From Ornithodoros turicata (taxonomy: Eukaryota; Arthropoda; Arachnida; Ixodida; Argasidae), in the NCBI RefSeq assembly GCF_037126465.1, contig NC_088201.1, forward strand, positions 20,196,550-20,260,549: 64,000 bases of DNA, read 5' to 3'. Numbering within the stretch: the first letter of the stretch is position 1; every line of letters starts with the position of its first letter. Shown here piece by piece: positions 52,592 to 63,935 of this stretch. A program made the position numbers and the translations under genes. The notes under the pieces were generated by a model. It saw only the letters and a program-made list of their open reading frames with translations, had not been told where the DNA came from and made no database searches.

Positions 52592-54090
52592 TTAATTTCT
52601 GGGCGTTTGAGGATTAAGTGTCTGTGTCGTTCCTAATTGTGGTCAGCCTCGGCCAATTCTTTGTTTACGTCGTTTACATACCTGTATTTCACGTGCCTAA
52701 GAAGCAACCACGAAAGAGAAACGTTTTAATAATTCTTTTAATTTTTAATATATATGCTTTTTAAAAAAACCTGTACGTATCAGATTTTTATAAATGGCAG
52801 TTTTAGAGCCGAGCGTCGATTGGAAAGTTGTAGAGCTTCATCAGAAACCTCGGACTCAGTTGTTTGCATTGAAGCACTTCTTGGATGGTTCTTTTCGTTT
52901 TCTTTTCATTTTTTTTTCTTTTTTTTTTTTTTTTGCAGGCCCTAAACTAAGCCCGAGAAATTCGAAAGATACCATGTGATAACGCCCGCTGTGCACGAAA
53001 GTACTCCTAGCCTGGTTGGGCGGCCCCCTGGAAATGAAATGAAGCAGCGGCTCCCCCTCCCCTCTTTTTTTTTTTTTTTTTTCAATTTTAGTACGTTTTT
53101 GGAGCTTGGAAAGCAGGACCACGAATGGGTTACTTCAAGGTACACAACTGAATCTGTGGTTGCTGTGTGAGAATTTATGTTAGGAGTAGCAGAACAAGTC
53201 GGGAGAGGAGTTCGATTTCTCCTCTTTGTTTTTCCCTTATAAACAAACAAACAAACGCTCTACAACCTCTTCTTCTTCTTTTTATGTGATGAGACAGGTA
53301 AGTCAATATTTGGCTTGCTACTCTTAAACAAAAATTCACCCAGACGAAAAAATTTCGCCCGGACGAAAAAAAAAATGCACACGACGGGAAACACACAAAG
53401 ACGGGGACACAAAAAATGACGGGAAGACACACAAAGAATCACAGAAGAAAGGAAAAAATCACAAACACAGGAAAATTGAAATGCTCCGAAGCACACGTGT
53501 CACAGGTCCCTCATGTTTGCCGCCTTGCGACATTTGTCGTCTGTAGAACACGCACCCAGAACCTTTGCAATGGTAAGTGGCCGGCTGTCCAGTGTGAAGA
53601 GCCGCTTTTCTAGGATGTTTCTCTCGTCCTCATGTTTCTTGCAGTACAGTAGTAGATGGATGTCGTCTATTACATAATCACTTTTCGTCGTCTACAACTT
53701 TTCAATTGACACCCATCGGCTTGAAAACTGATATTAAAAGTACGTATTCAGTCTCAATCAATTTTTGCTTAGGGACAATACAAAAACTACCATGACTCGC
53801 GTAAGACTTCTTCCAACAACATGCAGCTGATTTCGTTTGCGTACAATGTACACGTTTGGTTCGGCTTACTCGGTACACCCCGTCCACAAATCAATCAGTA
53901 GAAACTAATTACTGTTCACATGCACATGTTATATTGAAATTTTATATAATCCACATCCTGTAGGGAAAAATATTCATAATTTTCTGATAAATCTTATAGC
54001 TCGTACGAAACCGACATAAAATGGGATATGGACTTTGAGGTTGAGTGCCCTTTACACACGTAATAATTTCTGTCAAAATCTGTTCCTTAC
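52592..54090. other. No gene; T-tracts and AAAC repeat
   Basis: Long T-tracts at 52907-52935 and 53063-53080, (AAAC)n at 53240-53255, and CGGACGAAAAAA / GACGGGAAACACACAAAG words at 53350-53430. Nothing coding. Confidence 0.5.
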
Positions 54091-54092
54091 AG

Positions 54093-54389
54093 CAAAATAT
54101 CGAACAAAATAGTGTAGCCGCTGGAGAAGATGATGTTGCAGCTAAAGAACAAAGGGAAACAGCTACCCGAATCGAGTGGGTCTTATACGGCTGGCTGCTG
54201 CTGTGGCCTGTAACGGCTGGGTCCAGGGACTGCTTCTTTCTTGCAGTGCAAAAACAAACTAGAGAAGAAAGAAAGGTAGATGAACTAGTTCCTTTTGTTG
54301 CAGTAAACGAAGTGGAAAGCACTCTGACCATGATACTCATTTTTGTGGAAGTGCAGTGGACAGCAGTTAGGCAAGGACAAAAAGAATGA
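54093..54389 (+). other. Unassigned open segment with acceptor-like start
   Basis: After TCTGTTCCTTACAG (a polypyrimidine-AG end at 54091), the plus frame stays open for about 98 residues to TGA at 54387. It includes an acidic start (AAGEDDVAAKEQRE) and a Trp-rich hydrophobic stretch (VLYGWLLLWPVTAG). The opposite strand is also open for 132 residues. I recognise no family. It could be a terminal exon or chance. Confidence 0.15.
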
Positions 54390-55199
54390 GTGCCTCGAGA
54401 AGTTAGCGTTGGAAGATGCTATTGACTAAGTTACGTCAGGACAAAGAGAAGTAAACGGGGATATTTTAAGCCTTATTGCCCACGTACTTGCGACTTAGGG
54501 CTATATTACGGTAGGAGCGTATATGCACCTGTGTGCGCGAATTTGTTCACCAGAAATCTCTAAACTCGTCAGGTCAGATGAGGGTGGGACCCCCATTTCA
54601 TACATCGTGCGGTGAGGTAAGACATTCGTTGTTACTGTATGCTCTGACTGAGGAACATGAGTAGGATGAGTTGAGATTGTGTTCTTGATCATTGATGGCA
54701 AAAGGGTGCGGCATAGGTTAACGGGAAGACAGCAGCGAAGCTGCTATTGTCTAAAGGAACAAGATAAGGAAGACTGTGGTTTGTGATTTATAGCCTGACA
54801 TGTGGCGACATGAACTGGCACGACCAGTTGGCCATTAGCTGGTCGAAAGCAGGTGTGTTGCCTTGTGTCATCGCTGTTACATAAAGAACGACGGACTGAG
54901 CTATAAAGCAATCAAGTCTACGGCTTCGTTTCCAACAAGCTACACACATGGATGCCGTCACTTTAATTGCTGATAGCTTGTTCATTTCATTTTATTCCTT
55001 TCATTTGCATTCCACTTTATCTTCCTCCTAACGTTTGCAGTGATGTGAGAGAGTCGTATACTGAATCAATACTACTCTCACGAGAATGAATAGCTTACTT
55101 TGATGAATTAAGAAAGTTAGTTAATGGAAATTAATTAAGACCAGTAAGAATGATCGGCACGCATGAAAGCAATGCGATGCTTGTTTTTCATCCTTACCG
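54390..55199. other. No gene recognised
   Basis: A TTTCATTTTATTCCTTTCATTTGCATT run at 54984-55011 resembles an inverted (AAATG)n LINE tail. Otherwise unassigned. Confidence 0.4.
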
Positions 55200-56147
55200 A
55201 CCGATGTATCGACTGAGGTCCTCCGGCAGCCTAGTCTAGTCTTAATGGAGAGGTCGACGGGTAGAATTCAACTTTTCGCCGATGCATCTACAACGACATC
55301 TGGCTCATCGTGTGCGTTCGTGGTTCCTGAGATGGGTGTCGAAAGATAAGCACGGCTGTCACACACCACCTCTGCTTCAGCAGCTGAGCTACACGGGATC
55401 CATATGGCACTAAGCTTCATCATTTCTCAACCCACGTGCTCTCAGTGGTCTGTGTACAGCGACTCAAGATGTGCCCTATAGAGTCATTGGAGTCTATGCT
55501 CACCACAGGGTCTCTGGCCCTAATTGTTTATGATGTGCTGCATCTATACGATGCCACAGTCTCACAGGGGCATGATATCATATTACAGTGGATTCCTGGT
55601 CACTACGGCATAGGCGGGAACGAGGCTGCGGATGCTGCTGCCCGCCGAGCACTACAACACGGTCACGTACAAATAAAGGCAATTTATTTCACCATAGGAG
55701 ACGCAAAGAGGATGATACGTGAACTGAGACAACAAATGTGCGACTCTTCTTGGCAGACAGGATCTGCTCGATCTTCGCTGTTGTACAGAGTCGACCCCGA
55801 GCTCCGCTTCCAGGTACCTCCGTCGTTTCCTCGACAAGCAGCGTGTCTCCTGCATAGGCTCCGGCTGGATGTCCCGTACAGCGGTCAGTTGCTCTACAAA
55901 CTGGCGAAGTCACCATCTCCAAACTGCAGTGAGTGTGATGTTGTCGAGGACACAGAGCACATCCTCCTCAGGTGCTCCAAGAATGCCGACAGTCGCAGGA
56001 CGCTAGATGCAAGTCTGGCTCGCCTGGACGCCCGGCCATTTGACCTTGTAAAGCCTCCTGGGTCCTCAGCCATTCAATCATCAAGCGGCTGCATTGAAAG
56101 CGCTACTACGTTTCCTTGAAGAAACGCATCTGATTGACATTTTGTGA
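55200..56147 (+). pseudogene. LINE ORF2 relic: RNase H and C-terminal zinc-binding region
   Basis: Begins with linker and IQLFADASTTTSGSSCAFVV, whose Asp is the first RNase H catalytic residue. After a TAA near 55348 the same frame gives TSASAAELHGIHMALSF with the Glu, and SVYSDSRCAL with the next Asp. A one-base shift near 55478 moves to the frame that carries IILQWIPGHYGIGGNEAADA, including the His and final Asp region. The tail CSECDVVEDTEHILLRC is the Cys-rich element closing ORF2 of this LINE group. A second shift near 56085 leads to RFLEETHLIDIL and a terminator at 56145-56147. All catalytic residues survive, so this is the youngest-looking of the LINE pieces. Confidence 0.88.
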
Positions 56148-56566
56148 CACTTTCTGGTCCCTCGCTTGTGACAAGTGTTCCCACTAGTTCGGGATGCTTT
56201 TCTCTGCCCCCCAACTACTGGGTTTTCTCCTTTTTTCCCAACTAACTGCGGCTAAGTTGTATGGGGTGACATCACATCCTTACCTCCGGGTTAATCTATC
56301 GATCGACTAGAATGAATAATCCGTAAGTTTGTCTTCTTTAAAGCAACACAATTAGCTATTGATTATTGGCTGATCAGTGCTATCCTCGACGTGGAATACG
56401 GAGTGTAGTATAGTGTACGGAGTGTAGTGGTGGTCGCAACTAAAAAAAAAAAAAAAAAACAATCGCCAGTTGTCGAAAATTTTGCTGTTTGTATGGGGAT
56501 GGGGAAGGCATCGCACACTGTTGCCAGCCCCTGAACCGTTTCGTTAACGTTAACTTTTCGAAAGCA
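56148..56566. other. Probable LINE 3' untranslated region, then unassigned
   Basis: Directly follows the LINE ORF2 end. Contains poly-A at 56441-56459, a plausible LINE tail. A G-tract lies at 56571-56590. Confidence 0.4.
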
Positions 56567-57115
56567 TTACGGGGGGGGGGGGGGGGGGGGCTGAATGGAA
56601 GTAAGTTGAAAGTTGTAAATTGAACGTGCGTGGCGTGCGGACAGTCGCCTTACTAGACTTCGAAGTAGTCCCCGTACATGGCATGTGCACTGTTGAGAAC
56701 GGTTGTACAGGTCCTGGAAGCTGCGGGCGAAGGCCTCTTTTCTGATGGGGCTCAGCACCCTCATCACACAGCGCTGCATGTGGGATACGTCGGCAGATCT
56801 GTTGCATCGTAGGGCGATTTTCAGTCGTGGAAACAGAAAGACAGCTGGTGTAGCCAAATCAGGTGAGTAGGAGGTGGGGGGTGCGTGGTACAACCCCCCT
56901 TTTTTTGCCAGCATCTGCTGCACAACTATGGCTGTATGGGGTATGGTATTATCGCGGAGAAGGAACCACGAGCCTCTCTTGGCGTATTGAGGGCGTCGAC
57001 GACGCAGTCTCGCTCTTCTCGAAAACGATTAAACCATTCATACACTCACTTAAAGGGCAGAGCATCGTCCCCGTACACTTGCATCACCATAGCATGAGTT
57101 TCTTTCGCTGATTTC
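56567..57115 (-). pseudogene. mariner-type transposase relic
   Basis: On the minus strand, about 57090-56995 resembles the end of the helix-turn-helix region (LSECMNGLIVFEKSE in place of the usual YEWF-RFR). After a deletion, the C-terminal part reads SYSPDLATPAVFLFPRLKIA, the mariner landmark (YSPDL...FLFP-LK). The Asp that normally lies between them, the third catalytic residue, is replaced. DLYNRSQQCTCHVRGL matches the closing helix. Mariner transposases cut and paste elements at TA sites. This one lacks the central catalytic domain. The many TA-flanked MITEs nearby would need such an enzyme from elsewhere. Confidence 0.62.
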
Positions 57116-57510
57116 CCAAGTTTCGAGGAGAACAGTAAATTGATTCTTTGCTTCATTTTACACTGGACTGCTGATTCGAACACCCATTCATAACACGCTG
57201 TTGCGACACCACCAATAGCCTATATATCTACGTCGCTTGTGGTCTTGATCTGCCCTTGCATTCCCCCTCCCAACGGACAGTGCCCCGTTAGCGCAGCATT
57301 CTCACAGTAGGCGTGCCAACCTCATCACCGAACTTTATTGTCAAAGGTAGTATTATCTTTGAGATGAGCACCATACCATATATACCATTCTTTGTTCAAA
57401 TACTGCCACCATAGGGAGGTGCACCATCTGCCGGATTGCAGATGCTGTGAAACATTGCAGGAACTCATCTAAGAGCAATCTTCATTTGTCGGCCGAACGT
57501 GGCGCTACGT
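57116..57510. other. No gene recognised
   Basis: No motif. May include mariner 5' sequence. Confidence 0.4.
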
Positions 57511-57518
57511 GTCATCTC

Positions 57519-58036
57519 TAGAGATGCAAAATTTCCGGAAATTTTGAATCGCTCGAAAAAAAAAAACGTTTTTTTTTTCCCGAAACATTTGAAAAAATGG
57601 AAACAAACGCGGTTACTGCTGAGTCGAAGCATTACCGGCCAAGCCACAGCATACAATGAGCTAGAAATTTTAGTAGTGTCCACCCTCTAGGCATAAATGC
57701 AGAGCAGAGCATCCCATGAGGCTGCTGTCTACTCAGCGATAGGTAATTGAAACAACCCGTCCACTCCGACCAGAACTCCGAGATTATGTGAACGCGACGG
57801 CGATTGCTTGGAGCAGGCAGACGGAGCTCTAAGTTGGTGGTTGTTGGCGGATTAGAGGCACCCAAGGCACTGTTGGCGGGTTGGAACGCATCGAAGGCAC
57901 GAAAATTTACATTTTTGAATTTTGTCGCCTGGAAATTTTGGGCAATTTTTCCGGAGACGAGGAAAAAAAAAAACGAAAATAACTGTTTTTTTTTCCCCCA
58001 AAGTTTCCGGGTTTTTTCCAGGGCTTCGCATCTCTA
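57519..58036. mobile_element. hAT-type MITE, 518 bp, with 8-bp target duplication
   Basis: Ends TAGAGATGC and GCATCTCTA are perfect 9-bp inverted repeats. GTCATCTC lies immediately outside both ends (57511-57518 and 58037-58044), the 8-bp duplication diagnostic of hAT transposases. Subterminal regions on both sides hold A- or T-tracts inside TTTCCGG/CCGGAAA contexts. The interior has no transposase. The internal open frames (for example 57632-57865 minus) are not coding. Confidence 0.92.
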
Positions 58037-58044
58037 GTCATCTC

Positions 58045-59030
58045 CCGCGAAGGAGTTTTTCTACGGCTTTCAACTACCGCGGGAGCGAACACATTAGTCA
58101 TTAAATAAATTGTGTCAGAGTGTCCGCTTTAGTCTAACGTAAGTAATAATGGAAGCGGTCTCATCCATGAGTATCCAGGATTATCAGCTCGGTACCGGAA
58201 GGTATTGCAGAAAGCGAGCAAATGTCCTTTTTTATCTTCACTTTATTTGTATTTGTTTAACAGTAAATTTCGCAAATTATGACTTGATAGTATCTTGGAA
58301 GTAACGAGTTACTCTTGTAGAGATGAGATTAGATTAGTACTCCACTGAAATGCGTTTCAAGGTTGGGTTTTTAGTACTTTAATGAGTTACTTTTTGCCTG
58401 GGACTCAGTGACTTAGCTTAAATACTTTTTTGAGTATCTAAGGCTAACACAAACGTTGACGTTGCGGCGGATGCACCGCACTGTTCGTGGCAAAGCAATT
58501 CAGTGGCTTATAAGCGCTTGTGAAGACTGTCATCGTGACGTCATTATCATTGCGGGATCGCGGTGTCGCCACCTGGCGGTTGTCATCAAGACTCCCTGGA
58601 CAAAGTTCAGGGCTTGTGTCATCCAACAACTCCATTTCATTTCATGCAATTCCACCTATATGAGCCTTATAGCTATGCCAACAGGGTGTACGCCGTACGA
58701 TTTTTCCAAACAACTCGTACGGATAGACCAAGCAAACTTTAAATTTTGAACTTTACTTACCTACAATTTAAAAATTGAACACCGCATAAAATAAAACATC
58801 ATGACGCTCGGAATGTGAATACACGCTTGCTGATAAAAAATTGTTTTGTAAACTTGCAGGATCACGGAAAAAACTCAGCTTGGTACGCTTCTTTATCGAA
58901 TGAACAAGACGTCAGCACATTCAAGACTATTTGCTCCTGATAATACGCGACTCTTTTTCCGTCCTGAAAAGATAGGGCTAATGAGCGCTTTGCCATAAAT
59001 CCTAGCTCCAACTCATCATGTGTGCTAATA
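58045..59030. other. No gene recognised
   Basis: Nearly 1 kb with no motif, apart from AGTAACGAGTTACTC-like words at 58301-58400 resembling the 42.5-kb low-complexity family. Confidence 0.4.
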
Positions 59031-59039
59031 CTTTCTGGT

Positions 59040-59378
59040 GGAGAATCACCTGCCGATGCGGGGTTGAAAGAAAAGCAGCGCCGACATTTCGACACGTGGC
59101 GAGAGATGGCGCTCTCTTCTTTGGGAATGATCTTCCGGCGCGCACACGCCGCTCACTTCACTTGCGCATCCACGCCCGGTACACATGTGAGCGAACCAAC
59201 CAGCTGGTGAAAGTTTGTTCACGGAAGCGCCGACGCGGTGGCAATCAAGGATGACTTTGATAGACTGCTCCAATTAAACCGAAGAAAGACTAGGACAGAA
59301 ACTGCCGCGTGATCTGTGTGCTCCGTGATGTGTGGAAACGTTACGTTGCCACCGGAATCGCATTTCCTGACCCAGGTA
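59040..59378 (+). other. Candidate host 5' exon ending at a splice donor
   Basis: A CpG-rich stretch unlike its surroundings (GGCGCGCACACGCCGCTC, GAAGCGCCGACGCGGTGGC) ends at CCTGACCCAG followed by GTAAGAAAAT at 59378/59379, a near-consensus donor. No long open frame spans it, so it would be a 5' untranslated exon. No acceptor or next exon can be assigned. It could equally be a CpG-rich repeat. Confidence 0.25.
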
Positions 59379-59384
59379 AGAAAA

Positions 59385-60276
59385 TTTTTCTACGTTTTTC
59401 TCAGTCTCGCGACGGAAGCCCGCAAGAACTTCCTCGGTCGCCCTGAGTTGTGTAATTTACTTTGTGAAGGTTCTGTATAACTTTGTTGGCCTTTGTTTGG
59501 TCAGCGTCCCGCGCACGTTAAATAAGAGGAACAACGAAGCCTGTTTGAAGCAACGTGTCGAGTAGCTTCCGGACCACGCTTACAAATTGCACGTAATTCC
59601 AATATATTATCCGGCATTCTTTACGACTTCTCGGCGCGCACAGGATTATGCTCTGGAAACCGGTATGGGCTCAACACTGGGCTACTGCTACTACAAATGT
59701 CAACTAAGCAACGGCGTTATGAATCCCACAAGCCATTCAAATCTATAAATGAATTACGCTGTGGATGCACACGCGATTCTATCTCCATTTTGTTTTAGGT
59801 GGACTTGCATGTTTTTTTTATGTTTTGTTGTTGTTGTTGTTGTTTTGTTTTGTCGCACTTAGCATCAAACAAATCAACACATTACGCCTGTAGTCCCACA
59901 AAATCTAAGTACAGGCACCTGCTCTCATTCCGTTTGGAATCATGGCAGAAGACGTCGATCATCTTTCTGTTTTTTTGTTTTTTTTGGGGGGGTGGGGTGG
60001 GTAGGGGGGGGGGGGGCAGCGAGAATACACAGATGGTAACGTTGGATGCAAACCCATAGTTTTCCTGGGCTTTTCTGGTTTCGCTGTGACACATCAACAT
60101 TGTTAATCAATCGCAGTTCCGGTCAGCAAATGGATGGGACCATCTTCAAGAGCCTGTGTACGAATCATCTGCCGTTGTCAGGATAATTTATTACTCTTAT
60201 TGACCGCAAATGACTTATTTAAGGCCCGTTGGCTTCCTGTAGCAGCATTTAAAAACTTATTTATAGTAATTAGCGA
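59385..60276. other. No gene; (TTG)n and G-tract
   Basis: TTGTTGTTGTTGTTGTTG at 59826-59845 and a long GGGGGGTGGGGTGGG tract at 59985-60018. Otherwise unassigned. It would be intron 1 if the preceding donor is real. Confidence 0.4.
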
Positions 60277-60933
60277 TTGTTTAAATCTGAGTTAATTTTT
60301 AAAACATTTTACTTGACGTCTGTACTATTATTATATGACATCTTTCCGGGGCACCTTAAAAGCTGCAACATCAGTTGCACGGACCACAGAACGAGCTCAC
60401 TTTTAAAACCAAGTATCGAATTGAATCGTAAAGGCGCACTGTTCCAGGTTTTGTTTCATGTTTGTAATCTTAGAGCAAAGTCAGTAATTCCCGTAACTAA
60501 CGAAAAAGCCAATGTGCGTCGGAGCAAAGACCCTAAATTAAACCCTCCTGATTTCCGGTCAGGTATGCCAACCTTACACCACTTTGTTCTCGAACATTTA
60601 TTCTCAGTGAAGCATCACCTGTACACCCTTACACGACTTCGGCATGGCTTTCACGCGAATTGTGTGCCTCTAGTGTTTCGGGACGGACAAGTGATTCATG
60701 CTCTTTTCCCATTCTATCTTACACATTTTCTCACTCTCTCACTCATCCACACACAAGGCTGGCGACATCTTTACAACGAGGAAAAGCATATAACAAAGGC
60801 AAGGTCCTTTTCTTGCCTCGGCTACATGTCCTTCCTCGTTGCCACGTCAGTAGACAACAACGAGCTACGCCAATCCTTATCGTCTTATACACTCTTTATC
60901 TGTGTCTGTCCTTCGTCTGCGATAGGGGCTTAA
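60277..60933 (+). other. Unassigned 218-residue open frame
   Basis: The longest open frame outside transposon relics that I cannot assign. It has no signal peptide, repeat or catalytic motif, and its middle (SKDPKLNPPDFRSG) and end (Ser/Leu-rich) look unrelated. A frame of this length is uncommon by chance in such DNA but not decisive. It could be a decayed LINE segment or an exon. Confidence 0.2.
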
Positions 60934-61764
60934 ATCCAGTGGACGGCCATCTGACCGCGTTCACGCCGTGATGACAGAGGTTTTGATAAATCCTGGATTT
61001 ACGTGGCGAGGCGACTAGATGACTGGGTTATACAGTTGTTGATCAGCTACCCAAAAGGAGGAGCAACAATGCCTCTGGATGCGTTCTTACAACTTGTGTT
61101 TAGATAGACAGTCGCTCTTTTACAGGTAGAGGACGCCCACAAAGGCACATGGGCTAGGGTGGTATTGCTTTCGTGATTAGAAGCGCTATCAATACACGAA
61201 TAAACACACGTTAAAACGGAAAACGGCAAGCTCGACTACTGTGCCCCCCCCCCCCCCTTTCCTCCCAGCCTGCCATGTACAGCTCCGTGGCGTGTTTGTG
61301 ACTTGAAAAGCATATTTACGTGATCTGCGCACCAGTCCTGTGTAGCTTATTTACGACTTCGTGATCAGAGGTACTCAGTGAAATACGCGGCCAGTGATTT
61401 CATGAAATACCAGTGATTGCTTATATGCTGATGGTGATGATGATGGATAGAAGTAAAAAACGAGGAGGTGAGTTACGCCTAAATGGGACTGGCTACCCCA
61501 GTATATGCTTGATCTTACAGAGCCAACCATTTGTTCATGCACCATTTTCAATAGTGTTTTGAACCGCTTAATTAGATGCTGTGAAATTTCATCTGCGCGC
61601 TTTTACTGGAACGTATTGAGAAATATTCCAGCGGAATATGTTTAACTCTGTGAGTAACAGGCGGATTTTCAATTTTCCGTGAAGCCTCTTTCTTCAGAAT
61701 ACGAGCGCAAAACTGTCAGTTGTTTCACGCTGCACCCTTAGACGCTACAACAATGAGAGGGACC
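60934..61764. other. No gene; C-tract at 61243
   Basis: A C-tract lies at 61243-61257. A weak match to the TTAGTCCCGA repeat (GGGACTGGCTACCCC) is at 61485. Nothing coding. Confidence 0.45.
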
Positions 61765-62040
61765 GGTGGGTGAAAGCGTCTGCTCGTTTGTGGTAGCCAA
61801 GGTCGTGCTGAAGACTAGGAGGTGGTGGGTTCGAATCCGACCACCGGCTGTGCTGTCCGAGGTTTTCTCTGGGTTTTCGGAAGAGTTTTCAGAGGAATAA
61901 CGGCACAGTTTCTTCTGAAGTCTGCCCAGGACGCATACTAACTCCCCTGTTTCTCACTCCTTCTTCATATCCTCTCCCCATATGTCTCCACGTCTGCACG
62001 CCGCTCATAGCCACAGTTGCTTCGCGGCGCTGACATGACG
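61765..62040 (+). mobile_element. Full-length tRNA-derived SINE, second subfamily
   Basis: The head differs from the 48748 copy, but GTGGGTTCGAATCCGACCAC is an excellent B box in a stem. The body follows: CGGCTGTGCTGTCCGAGGTT, then GGCACAGTTTCTTCTGAAGT, CTGCCCAGGACGCATACTAA, CTCCACGTCTGCACGCCGC and CAGTTGCTTCGCGGCGC. A pol III A box is less clear (GTGGTAGCCAAGG). The CCCAGGACGC block is the one most similar to the array spacer at 6.4-16.5 kb. Confidence 0.88.
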
Positions 62041-63585
62041 GGACGAGTATTGCAACTTCTTTGCAGCTTCACCTTCTTTTATCCCAATATAATGTGTCTT
62101 GAAATCGGTGTTTAAACGTTAATTCGTGTCTTTGAGTCGCGAGACAACTGGGATCATGATTGGCGCCATAGTGGTCAGTATGTGGATAAATTATGCATGA
62201 CGGTCTTTGACCCTGCAACGTCACTCGCGGAAGACGTTGCAGGCAATTGTCTAAGAAATTGCCCAAACAATTACTGCGAACACATGTCCGCAAACTGTGC
62301 TTTGTCAGTACGTCTCTTAAAACATTTACGGAGCGTTCTGTTGTGTCGTAACCATGTAAAATTTTCGCATTCTAACCGCTTCTTCTCCCAGTGTAGTGTG
62401 TGTGTTGACGTAGGCCGAGATCACACCAGTGAGCCCAACCACGGTTGCAATGGAATAGATAAAGGAAATGAATCATAGAGAGCCCCCCCTGTACACAGCT
62501 ATGATAGAGAATGTGTAGGTTGGCTAGGATAATACGTTATTCGTGAATGCAGCTACCGGAGAGGTCTGCCCATTCCTGCGGGTCGTTATCATTATCACGA
62601 AGAGCGGAAACGATTTTTGGAGTGTGCATCTAGGATGTGCCGCACGCCCACCTGACAAGTGAATTGGCCCTCGTCATGAGGGCTACAATCCCCATTTTTT
62701 TCTTTCAATCATCATCATCATCAAGTGAATTGTAATTCGAAATGAAACAAAAATATGGAGATGTTAGTCCCGACCCAGTCAGGACTGGCTACTCCAAAAT
62801 GCATTTGTGGGTGGAACAATAGAGCGAGAAAAAAGAGAAAAACAAACACACATACATACAGTAAAGAGTTAGAGTGGGTCAAGCAGAGGAAAGCATAAAG
62901 GAGAAAGGGAAAAAGGAAAGGGGAGACGTTAGGCACTGAGAAACACTCACTGGTTCATAATGTCAGGGACCGCAACAAGTGGAAAATGCACTGGAAGAAC
63001 TGTTTTACTTTTCAATGTTGATTTCCATTCTCAATTCATTCTGCTACACTTTGGCGCCGTTTTAGGATTTTAACTGCAGCGTAACGGCACCCTTTAAAGC
63101 AGGACCCCTTCTTTTCTCTTCCTTTTTCTTGCGAAAAGAGTTATAAGTCGTACGGTGCCTAAGAATAGCATTCCAGGCATATGTCACTCACGAAATGTTG
63201 ATACTGTAGCTGTCATTCAAAGAATCAACATATGTTTATGCAGACCTTGCGCTCTGCAAACGTTGCTTGGATGTGGATGTGGTATAAACAAGTACTGGTC
63301 GCAACAGACGGTGCCCCACAGCGTCCGAAGAGCACTCTAGTGTTTTTCTACCTCATAATAGGACTGACGTGTTTTAGCAGATGTACTCAGCAACAAACTG
63401 TGAAAGGTCTCTGCTTGTCACATCCCACATCGCATGAATGGAGCGTGCTTCTCGAATCAGTTGTGTGTTCGCACGGCACCAACGCATTTGTCACTCTTAT
63501 TTCGTGAACGTATTTTTAAATATATCTCCTTCGTGTCGATTGCAATTAGGCTTTCATAAACACTTCGCGTTGGGTAACATCAATG
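62041..63585. other. No gene; contains TTAGTCCCGA repeat copy at 62752-62835
   Basis: GGAGATGTTAGTCCCGACCC and CAGGACTGGCTACTCC match the repeat at 1665. A run of CATCATCATCATCA lies at 62709-62722. A purine-rich block follows to 62925. No coding region recognised. Confidence 0.5.
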
Positions 63586-63587
63586 TA

Positions 63588-63665
63588 CAGGGTGGGTGCA
63601 GATAAAGTAGCCCCACAACGCCATACGTTCATGAATGTGGGGCTACTTTATCTGCACCCACCCTG
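63588..63665. mobile_element. 78-bp miniature hairpin of the 51521 MITE family
   Basis: Perfect 30-bp inverted arms, CAGGGTGGGTGCAGATAAAG then TAGCCCCACA, with an 18-bp loop ACGCCATACGTTCATGAA, flanked by TA (63586-63587, 63666-63667). The loop matches the sequence just inside the right end of the 505-bp copy, so this is an internally deleted derivative. Confidence 0.93.
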
Positions 63666-63814
63666 TACATAAATTTCCTGTACATCAAATCAAATATGTT
63701 CCATTATTACTGTTGCTACTACAAACTCCCAAAATATTTTTGTACTAATTTTGATTGAATTCTACCTGTCCTCACTTTGTTGTCAATACTCCATTCTTGC
63801 TAGTGTTGCCGATA

Positions 63815-63935
63815 GCGGTGGTGTTAGTAGCGCCTCTAACGTTATACGCTACCGTGTTCGCTATACTTTCTTTTCAGTAGTGCAGTAGCGATTTCGCTAC
63901 ATTTTTAAATTGATAGCGGAAAAAGTACTTCTGCT
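63815..63935. repeat. GTAGCG-family element end
   Basis: CCGATAGCGGTGGTGTTAGT, then AGTAGCGATTTCGCTACATT, TTTAAATTGATAGCGGAAAA and AGTACTTCTGCT. The right part matches the inverted right half of the element at 29781-29887. Its other end may lie beyond the window. Confidence 0.6.
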
